IMG/VR virus record: IMGVR_UViG_3300046171_000090
Coordinates: 1 to 27,176 of that record
DNA length: 27,176 nucleotides
Direction: 5' to 3' (one strand)
From: a virus
Each line of letters opens with the position of its first letter. Position 1 is the first letter of the stretch. Below the pieces are notes generated by a model. It was not told where the DNA came from and did not search any database. It saw only the letters and a list, made by a program, of their open reading frames with translations. This document shows positions 22,157 through 27,176 of the stretch, piece after piece. Position numbers and translations under genes: made by a program.

Positions 22157-22468
22157 TTACCGCCAGCTATTAACAAAGCCGCCTTGCCGTGGTCGGCGGG
22201 CAAGTGGATTAGGCTGTTGCGGCTGCGGTTGTGTTTCTGGTTCCGGCGCATTAACTACCCTATCGGCAACAGCGTTAATATTCAGCGACAAGATGCAAAG
22301 TGCCGCATATGCGTAAACCCTGCAATCAAGTGCTTCGTTTCTTGTGCGTGTTTTAACAAAGTCGCGGCGTGGGAACCCTTTTTGATACTTTGTGACAATT
22401 TTCTCAGAATTTGCTAATTGCTGATAATACTCGTCAGAACGCCCCGCTGGAAAGTGACAAAACCCTGC
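22157..22468 (-). CDS. Terminase large subunit, C-terminal piece
   Basis: This frame encodes GFCHFPAGRSDEYYQQLANS, then KYQKGFPRRDFVKTRTRNEA, LDCRVYAYAALCILSLNINA and a proline/glutamine-rich tail (PEPETQPQPQQPNPLARRP). These are the usual final motifs of GpA-type large terminases, including the RNEALDCRVYAYAA helix. It has no start of its own. Removing one base of the CCC run at 22470-22472 joins it to the upstream frame after LKVQSEG. TAA at 22159-22157 lies 3 bases before the connector-like gene start. Confidence 0.8.
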   Translation of the reverse strand, partial: AGFCHFPAGRSDEYYQQLANSEKIVTKYQKGFPRRDFVKTRTRNEALDCRVYAYAALCILSLNINAVADRVVNAPEPETQPQPQQPNPLARRPRQGGFVNSWR

Positions 22469-24023
22469 ACCCTTCCGATTGTACCTTCAGACGTGAAAAA
22501 AGCAACTCCTTGATCGGGAAAGTGCCGACTGCGAACAATTTAATCTTGCCAATGTTGTTTTTTGTCGGTCTGGATACCAATGGCCGCTGTTCGCCGCCCA
22601 TACCTTTGATGGCAAATATGCGCCGCCCTTCGCGTGGTCTGACAAAGTTATAGACCGCTTGAGTGTAATGACCGCCACTATCTATGCACGCTGCCCTAAT
22701 CCCTAGCTGTCTGCCGCTTTCGGTCACATATCCGGCTTTTAGGATGTTATCAAGGTCATTCCACAAATGCGGCGTGGATGGGTCGCCATACAAAGTTTTG
22801 TAATCAAGCGACCAACTTTCTTCATCACGACCCCAACCGACAATTTCCAGTTCAAGCCGGTCATCCTGCACATCGACCCCAGCAGTGACGACCACAATGT
22901 CATCTGGCACCGCATCGCCCCAATCATCTTCGCGGCCTTGAAAGTCGATGTCGCCAACAGTCTCGCCTTGATCTTCCCACGTTTCTGCCAAGAACGTATT
23001 GACGAACACGCGCAACGTGTCGGCTGACTTCTTTGCAACCAGAAAGTCACGCACCGCGTCAGCCATTACCGTCCAAGGGCTGTAAATGCCGTTGATATGA
23101 AAACCGGCTATTCCATTATAATCAGCGGTTGCAACCCACTGCCCTTTTCGCACTGACCGATTGCGCTTCGGATCATCCCAGACCGAACCGCAGCTTTCGC
23201 AGACATAACAAGCTGTGTCGGGTTTATCTTTCTCCCACTGCACTTGACCCCATTTCAGCGTTTGCACTGTGCCGCAATCTTCGCAAGGCACAAAATATTG
23301 CCGCTGATCGCTTTCAGCGTATTGGCTTTCGATCATTGATGCGCCTTTGTTGGTCGGCGTGCTGACCATTACCATTTTGCGGTTGTGGAACGTGGCTGAC
23401 CTTTTTCTTGCCAGCAAGATTGGTGATCCCTCTGATCCGGCTGAAACAGGAAAGCGATCAACCTCATCGCACAAAACAATTCTAATTGGCCTTGATGCCA
23501 GCCCAGCCGCACTATTCGATCCGACCAAGCTGATATGACCGCCAGTGAAGACTTTGTGCGTTGTCGTGTTATTTGCATCGCGGCTTCGCGGGTCTTTAAC
23601 TTTGTATTTCAAAGCCGGTGTATCACGCAGCATTGGCGCAAGCCGGTCTTTAGAAAACGCTTGTGCCATTTCCAGCGTAGGTTGCACTAACAGGATCGGC
23701 GCAGCATCGTGATGAATATGAAAGCCAATCACGTTCAACAGCATTTCGGTCTTGCCAACCTGTGCGCCAGCCATCACAACAATGTCACGCAGGGTCGGGT
23801 CGCTGATCGCGTCCATAATGCCGCGCTGATATTCTGCCCTTGATGTAATCCAACGACCGGCGGCTGCACTAGCTTCCGAGCTTAGTCGCCTTTCGCGGTC
23901 TGCCCACTGCCCCACGCTTAACCTTGGCGGCGGCTTCAACGTTTGCATCGCTTCCGCTATCACCGCCGTCAGTGACGACTGTGCGTCCTGCGTGCTGGTG
24001 TGGTTGGTAAGATGATAATTCAT
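22434..24023 (-). CDS. Terminase large subunit (GpA family), N-terminal piece
   Basis: The frame contains the packaging ATPase: Walker A AGAQVGKT (residues 85-92), Walker B IVLCDEVDR (about 182-190), the MVSTPTNKG coupling motif (about 219-227), and cysteine knuckles C247xxC250 and C275xxC278 of a zinc ribbon. The nuclease domain starts near TAGVDVQDDRLELEIVGWG. With the downstream piece the restored protein has 621 residues (22157-24023). It cuts concatemeric DNA and pumps it into proheads. Last 15 residues as read are out of frame. ATG 24023 overlaps the small subunit by 155 bases; ATG 23948 would still keep PPPRLSVGQWADRERRLSSE. Confidence 0.9.
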   Translation of the reverse strand: MNYHLTNHTSTQDAQSSLTAVIAEAMQTLKPPPRLSVGQWADRERRLSSEASAAAGRWITSRAEYQRGIMDAISDPTLRDIVVMAGAQVGKTEMLLNVIGFHIHHDAAPILLVQPTLEMAQAFSKDRLAPMLRDTPALKYKVKDPRSRDANNTTTHKVFTGGHISLVGSNSAAGLASRPIRIVLCDEVDRFPVSAGSEGSPILLARKRSATFHNRKMVMVSTPTNKGASMIESQYAESDQRQYFVPCEDCGTVQTLKWGQVQWEKDKPDTACYVCESCGSVWDDPKRNRSVRKGQWVATADYNGIAGFHINGIYSPWTVMADAVRDFLVAKKSADTLRVFVNTFLAETWEDQGETVGDIDFQGREDDWGDAVPDDIVVVTAGVDVQDDRLELEIVGWGRDEESWSLDYKTLYGDPSTPHLWNDLDNILKAGYVTESGRQLGIRAACIDSGGHYTQAVYNFVRPREGRRIFAIKGMGGEQRPLVSRPTKNNIGKIKLFAVGTFPIKELLFSRLKVQSEGCRVLSLSSGAF

Positions 24024-24321
24024 CCAGTGCTTCCCTTATTTGGTTTTCCAATATGCTTTGAATGGTTGGCAAGTCAGTTTCAGTGGCGCAGATCGGCGCA
24101 CATATTGAAGGCAACGCCAACAACTTTGCCTTCATAGCCGCCAGCACTTCGACCCAAGCACCGGCAACATCGTCAGATGCCACTAATTTGCGTTTGGCTT
24201 GCAGCAACTCAAGTTCAGCCATTTGCGCGTCAGCTTCCATTTTTCTGGCGCGTGCCGCGTTATAGTCTGCATCTTCAATCTTTGGCCGACCCACTGGCCT
24301 TTTTGCTGTTTGTGCTGTCAA
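23869..24321 (-). CDS. Terminase small subunit (Nu1-like)
   Basis: The 150-residue product starts RPVGRPKIEDADYNAARAR, followed by a helical segment (MEADAQMAELELLQAKRKLV), VAGAWVEVLAAMKAKLLALP and IREALDELSSY. This is the pattern of Nu1-like small terminases that bind the packaging site and recruit the large subunit. Two AT-hook-like GRP tripeptides flank it: VGRPKI at the start and VGRPRK at the end. Start is TTG at 24321, with GAGGGGG about 10 bases upstream; an in-frame TGA slightly further up excludes longer starts. The acidic/glycine-rich tail is co-encoded with the large subunit start. Confidence 0.75.
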   Translation of the reverse strand: MTAQTAKRPVGRPKIEDADYNAARARKMEADAQMAELELLQAKRKLVASDDVAGAWVEVLAAMKAKLLALPSICAPICATETDLPTIQSILENQIREALDELSSYQPHQHAGRTVVTDGGDSGSDANVEAAAKVKRGAVGRPRKATKLGS

Positions 24322-24429
24322 TTTATTGACGCCCCCTCAATTATTGTCAAAATTCTGACACTAGCTAAATGTCGCGCTGCCGAACAACCCATAAACGACT
24401 ATTGCTGATAGTACCTTTTGCCATTGGCA
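24322..24429. promoter_or_regulatory. Intergenic region before terminase genes with TGTCA/TGACA sites
   Basis: This 108-base gap is the longest non-coding stretch in the leftward late region. It holds a perfect inverted repeat TGTCA-6-TGACA (24345-24360) and further TGACA copies in minus-strand orientation near 24320. Read leftward, TTGACA (24350-24345) with a 17-base spacer and AATAAA gives a candidate promoter just before the TTG start. A palindrome TGCCATTGGCA (24419-24429) touches the stop of the upstream gene. A packaging site is an alternative role, since cos lies near the small terminase gene in related phages. Confidence 0.4.
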
Positions 24430-25080
24430 TCACCGTTTCTTGCTCCGCAATGCAGCTTGCAGCCGTATGTTGAACCGCTCCGCCACTCCATCTTTTCTGC
24501 CGAACACAACTCCGGCAACTGTGTCAGCATATGGAAACTTTGGTTGATACTGACCGCGATCACGATACTTGGCGACCATCCTAATCTTCTGCCCAGTACG
24601 TGCCTTTGTTTGTCTGCCGTATCTTTCCCAGATGCCAGCAAGGTGTGCGCCTTGCAGCCCCTTCGGTATGCCGCTGAAGTACTTGGCGCGATCATTAATC
24701 ATCTTGGCATACTCACTGCGCCTAATGTTGCCCAGCTTGGTCAGCCTTGTGTGTTTGGTTGGTATCATCAAAGAGCGTCTTTCTGGGAAGCGTGTGCCAC
24801 CAGCAATTTGAAAGCGCAAAAAGTCAGCGCGTGCGCCTTCAATAAACACCTTTGACATTAGGTTGTTTTTGTTGCCCTTTTCATATCTGAAGCCAGTCTT
24901 TGTGAAGCCTGTCGCCCCACCTTCAAAGACCTCTTGCGCCTTTTGCCTTAATGACTTCATCGCCACTGTTCGCGCCACATCATTCAGTGCGCGGCTAGTC
25001 GCAAATGGTATCTGTTTCTTTTGGATATCATTCAAGCCGCGTGTCAGCCTCTTAATGTCTGCTTTGACGTTGATGTTCAT
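24430..25080 (-). CDS. Putative phage morphogenesis or minor tail-type protein
   Basis: The 216-residue, highly basic product starts MNINVKADIKRLTRGLNDIQ and then KKQIPFATSRALNDVARTVA. I have seen this N-terminal pattern in phage proteins labelled minor tail or virion morphogenesis. The middle contains SLMIPTKHTRLTKLGNIRR and the end TVAGVVFGRKDGVAERFNIR. Position upstream of terminase, away from the tail genes, is unusual. Start ATG shares a base with the stop of the upstream zinc-ribbon gene. Assignment is tentative. Confidence 0.5.
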   Translation of the reverse strand: MNINVKADIKRLTRGLNDIQKKQIPFATSRALNDVARTVAMKSLRQKAQEVFEGGATGFTKTGFRYEKGNKNNLMSKVFIEGARADFLRFQIAGGTRFPERRSLMIPTKHTRLTKLGNIRRSEYAKMINDRAKYFSGIPKGLQGAHLAGIWERYGRQTKARTGQKIRMVAKYRDRGQYQPKFPYADTVAGVVFGRKDGVAERFNIRLQAALRSKKR

Positions 25081-25265
25081 CAGTGCTGTGTCTCGCTGTC
25101 CAGTTCCAATATGACGACCGTACCGTGGCAGTCGCGTGCATCAAAGATAATGCCATCGCATTCAGTGCAGTTGATCGTGCCACTGTTGGCCTCAACGGTT
25201 GCATAAGTGCTTTCGCCGCATATGCCGCAATCTACTTCGTGTTCAAAGAATAGCACATAATCCAT
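25080..25265 (-). CDS. Small zinc-ribbon-like protein
   Basis: The 61-residue product has VDCGICGESTY (about residues 11-21) and INCTECDGIIFDARDCHG (about 31-48), giving CxxC...CxxC and a further Cys-His pair, a plausible zinc ribbon. It is acidic overall. It follows the terminator at 25283-25310, so it needs its own promoter or read-through; a GATAAT near 25274 could be a -10 box. Function unknown. Confidence 0.5.
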   Translation of the reverse strand: MDYVLFFEHEVDCGICGESTYATVEANSGTINCTECDGIIFDARDCHGTVVILELDSETQH

Positions 25266-25282
25266 CGCTTGACATTATCCGC

Positions 25283-25310
25283 AAAACAAAAGGCGGTCAA
25301 TGCCGCCCTT
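25283..25310 (-). terminator. Rho-independent terminator after the 25332-25694 gene
   Basis: On the minus strand AAGGGCGG, loop CATTGA, then CCGCCTTT form an 8-bp stem (five G-C pairs, one G-U), followed by TTTTGTTTTG overlapping the stem base. This is a textbook intrinsic terminator 22 bases after the upstream gene's stop. It separates the small-protein cluster from the packaging genes. Confidence 0.75.
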
Positions 25311-25331
25311 TGCTTTCCCTTGCTGTTGAAG

Positions 25332-25694
25332 TTATGCAGAAACTTTGCCATCGCAGATTTCGTGGTACATATCAAGCATCACATTTGCATCGCCAAGCAC
25401 ATCATTCATATGCTCGAGATGGTTAAATTCTATGGTTGTCAGAGGCACATAAAGATATTCACCTCTCATTTCATCCCAAACAGTAATGCCAGCAATATGT
25501 GGAACAAATTCACCTTCTTCATCATATATGCCATTAGTTTGTTCAATATGATCAGCATAATGACAAATAATTTCGTCCCATAATTCTAAAGATATGTCAA
25601 AAAGCATTTTCCGCATATCTGGGTCATTGTTTAGCCTGTTACGCAAAATCTTTGTGATTTCATAGCGCATTGATTGATCTATACGTTTGTCCAT
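25332..25694 (-). CDS. Unrecognised acidic phage protein
   Basis: I do not recognise this 120-residue product. It starts MDKRIDQSMRYEITKILRNR, has an acidic helical middle (ISLELWDEIICHYADHIEQ) and a strand-rich part with EGEFVPHIAGITVWDEMRGE. The composition is acidic with several histidines, and there are no membrane segments or cysteine clusters. A strong intrinsic terminator follows directly, so it ends a transcription unit. Confidence 0.5.
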   Translation of the reverse strand: MDKRIDQSMRYEITKILRNRLNNDPDMRKMLFDISLELWDEIICHYADHIEQTNGIYDEEGEFVPHIAGITVWDEMRGEYLYVPLTTIEFNHLEHMNDVLGDANVMLDMYHEICDGKVSA

Positions 25695-25853
25695 TTATCC
25701 ACTCCAATCTGGGTTCTCTATGATGCCCGACCCGTGACATACATCGCAATCATCTTGCACTTCGCTGCCGCAAGGGTCATTGGCTCCACGCTTGCCCAAC
25801 CAATAAACAAGCCAGCCATAGCCCTGACACTCAGGGCATTCAATATTATCCAT
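25695..25853 (-). CDS. DnaJ-type zinc-knuckle miniprotein
   Basis: ATG 25853 opens a 52-residue frame: [10 protein letters not shown] near residue 6, [13 protein letters not shown] in the middle and [12 protein letters not shown] at the end. The CxxCxGxG knuckle repeated twice is the zinc-binding unit of the DnaJ cysteine-rich domain, reduced here to one pair of knuckles. It overlaps the HNH gene end by 8 bases and lies directly before the next gene. Phages carry many such proteins of unknown role. Confidence 0.6.
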   Translation of the reverse strand: MDNIECPECQGYGWLVYWLGKRGANDPCGSEVQDDCDVCHGSGIIENPDWSG

Positions 25854-26478
25854 TAAAGGTATTGCCTTTACGCAAATTTTCTTCTGCGGTTATGATTTGC
25901 AAATTCCAAGGAACGTGCAGACCACAGATGTTTTTGCCGCGCAAAGGCACAATATGGTCAACGTGATGTTGGATGCCGGTTTTTTCGTCCAACAAAATCC
26001 TCTTTTCATAAACTTTTGCAATTGCCTTTATATCGCACCATTTTGGTGTGGCTTTTTTTATTGCTTTGTCTCTTTTTTTCCAATTTGCTGCCACATATCC
26101 TTTGTTATTTTCTGCCCATTTTTTTTTATAACTTATGTTTTTTTCAGGATTTGCCGCAATATATTCCCTCGATTTCGTATAATGATATTCACGATTTTTT
26201 TGATACCATTGTTTCATATAAAGAAGCCGCGCTTTTTTGTGTTGCGGGTCTTGCTCCATACGAAACTTTGCTCTTTTCCAAATTTCTTTTTTGCACTTCC
26301 GGTATCTTTGACGCATTTGCTTTTTGCTTTGAGGCAATTTTGCGTGTTCTGATGCACAAATTACGCATTTGTGATTTGATGTATATCTTTCGCACAAATG
26401 ATTATGTGGGCATTTTTTGCCAGTGAAATATCTTTGTAAGTTATTAGCCAAAGCTTTTTTTCTGCTAATGATTTCCAT
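25846..26478 (-). CDS. HNH endonuclease with N-terminal zinc-binding region
   Basis: The 210-residue product has an N-terminal cysteine region (C23PHNHLC29, then C38VIC41), a long lysine/tyrosine-rich helical linker (about 50-150) and a C-terminal HNH domain: [34 protein letters not shown] (about 170-205). This architecture is common in marine phages. HNH enzymes close to terminase genes can assist cos cleavage in HK97-like phages; here three genes and a terminator lie between, so a free-standing homing-type nuclease is equally possible. The gene is markedly AT-rich compared with the structural genes. Confidence 0.8.
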   Translation of the reverse strand: MEIISRKKALANNLQRYFTGKKCPHNHLCERYTSNHKCVICASEHAKLPQSKKQMRQRYRKCKKEIWKRAKFRMEQDPQHKKARLLYMKQWYQKNREYHYTKSREYIAANPEKNISYKKKWAENNKGYVAANWKKRDKAIKKATPKWCDIKAIAKVYEKRILLDEKTGIQHHVDHIVPLRGKNICGLHVPWNLQIITAEENLRKGNTFNG

Positions 26479-26480
26479 AA

Positions 26481-26597
26481 TTACCCCCCAAACTGCACCA
26501 TCAACGCCCAGATGTTATAATCCTGCGTGATTGCATTAGTGCCAAACGTGATGACCATTGCGGTCACAAACAACATTCCAATCGTATCTTTAACCAT
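26481..26597 (-). CDS. 38-residue membrane miniprotein
   Basis: ATG 26597 begins a short frame, [20 protein letters not shown], continuing [18 protein letters not shown] to TAA 26483-26481. One hydrophobic segment (about residues 5-20) could span the membrane. It fills the gap between the lipoprotein and HNH genes exactly. Support is position and hydrophobicity only. Confidence 0.4.
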   Translation of the reverse strand: MVKDTIGMLFVTAMVITFGTNAITQDYNIWALMVQFGG

Positions 26598-26598
26598 C

Positions 26599-26820
26599 TT
26601 AAACCCCCAACACGCTATGCCCACGACCACGCAAGCATTCATTCAACCATTTGATCTCCGCACCAAACTGCAAAGGCGACAACGCTTCTTTCACTAGCTG
26701 GCGGCACTCAGTAAGGTCACGCTGGTAAAGCTGCGCTTTATCACCGGACACCCGCAGATCAGCGACCGGCGTATAACTACAACCGGCCACCAATACTGCT
26801 ATAACGAACAGGCGGGGCAT
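26599..26820 (-). CDS. Small lipoprotein
   Basis: From ATG 26820 the product has 73 residues: a short signal sequence MPRLFVIAVLVAGC with a lipobox (LVAGC, cysteine 14), then DLRVSGDKAQLYQRDLTECR and the end NECLRGRGHSVLGV. After export the cysteine would be lipidated and the protein anchored to a membrane. Outer-membrane spanins (Rz1-like) look similar but are proline-rich, so spanin is only a guess. A longer frame from 26862 would bury the signal sequence. The start abuts the upstream stop. Confidence 0.65.
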   Translation of the reverse strand: MPRLFVIAVLVAGCSYTPVADLRVSGDKAQLYQRDLTECRQLVKEALSPLQFGAEIKWLNECLRGRGHSVLGV

Positions 26821-27176
26821 TATGCCGCCGCCCTTAAAAGTTGTTCGACCGGCTGGCGGCAATGCTTGTAATCATCGCGTGTCAAAAACTTAACATCGCT
26901 ATAAAAGCACAACCAACAGCCAAGACCGCTGACAAAAATCTGATCTTCATCAGCCTCAATTTCTAGCCGCGCAATCAAAGCATCAGCATCGAACCGCTTG
27001 CCGCCGAATGGATAAATGCCTTTATGAATGGCACGCACAAAAACTGGCAAAACCTTTTCTTTAAGTTCTTCAACCGATTTCACGGCCACTGGCATTTGGA
27101 AACGCTCAAAAAGCAAATAATCGGAAATCCGATCACCGCTGTCGCCATACATTGCTTCTGCGTCATCAAAATAAAA
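26820..27176 (-). CDS. Unrecognised phage protein, 5' end beyond the window
   Basis: The frame ending at 26820 is open to the right edge. It reads FYFDDAEAMYGDSGDRISDY before any clear start, so the true start probably lies outside, although ATG 27152 is possible. It continues MPVAVKSVEELKEKVLPVFV, FGGKRFDADALIARLEIEAD and a hydrophobic GLGCWLCFYSDVKFL. I recognise no family. The TAA shares a base with the ATG of the lipoprotein gene, indicating coupling. Confidence 0.5.
   Translation of the reverse strand, partial: FYFDDAEAMYGDSGDRISDYLLFERFQMPVAVKSVEELKEKVLPVFVRAIHKGIYPFGGKRFDADALIARLEIEADEDQIFVSGLGCWLCFYSDVKFLTRDDYKHCRQPVEQLLRAAA

Noticed and set aside
24399-24695. 98-residue minus-strand frame near the terminase leader
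   Set aside because: It overlaps the 3' end of the longer morphogenesis-like gene in another frame and shows no family pattern.
1-27176. Diversity-generating retroelement, CRISPR array, tRNA or integrase
   Set aside because: No reverse transcriptase, template/variable repeat pair, regularly spaced repeats, cloverleaf or recombinase motif was seen; the fibre repeats are ordinary beta-repeat coding sequence.

Overview
This window is a large part of the genome of a tailed, lambda-like phage (siphovirus architecture, HK97-fold capsid). It has moderate GC content, tightly packed genes with 1-4 base start/stop overlaps, and many small proteins. The gene families resemble those of uncultured marine phages of Proteobacteria, most likely alphaproteobacterial hosts; this host call is inference from protein resemblance only. 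I see no integrase, repressor, tRNA, transposase, reverse transcriptase or CRISPR array, so nothing here shows a temperate lifestyle. Both ends cut into further phage sequence.

Layout. (1) 76-2279, minus strand, replication side: a winged-helix replication protein carrying an iteron/hairpin/AT-rich block inside its gene, as at lambda ori; a DUF6378-like protein; a PD-(D/E)XK nuclease; a zinc ribbon; an unknown protein; and a Holliday-junction-resolvase-like nuclease. (2) 2385-4411, plus strand, recombination operon: a RecB-like exonuclease, an ERF-type annealing protein, a small protein ending in an SSB-like tail (-DAIPF), a zinc-finger miniprotein and a small conserved protein, ending at a hairpin terminator at 4398-4426. 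(3) 4352-6518, minus strand, lysis and membrane side: a holin-like protein, a GH24 lysozyme, a PD-(D/E)XK nuclease-like protein and three membrane-associated or small proteins. (4) 6537-16860, minus strand, tail: fibre genes including one with an S74 autochaperone, central tail tip J, a K-like DUF6950 protein, L-like and M-like minor tail proteins, tape measure, tail assembly chaperones G and G-T (classic A AAA AAC slippery site), and tail tube. (5) 16873-24321, minus strand, head: tail terminator, head-tail joining protein, two small proteins, a prohead protease fused to the major capsid protein, portal, a connector-like protein, and the large and small terminase subunits. (6) 24430-27176, minus strand: a possible morphogenesis protein, zinc-binding miniproteins, an HNH endonuclease, a small membrane protein, a lipoprotein and a cut-off gene. 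Transcription of regions 3-6 runs leftward and meets the plus-strand operon at the 4398-4426 terminator.

A strong technical signal runs through the window. Seven essential-looking genes (holin-like, DUF6950 tail protein, M-like minor tail protein, tape measure, portal, protease-capsid, large terminase) are each broken by single-base frame changes. Seven of the eight changes are explained by one extra base in a homopolymer run of 3-6 bases. Removing that base restores a continuous reading frame with sensible conserved protein on both sides. This looks like uncorrected sequencing or assembly error rather than gene decay. The tail chaperone G/G-T break is different and looks like true programmed -1 frameshifting. 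Broken genes are listed as their separate pieces, with the restored gene described in each entry.
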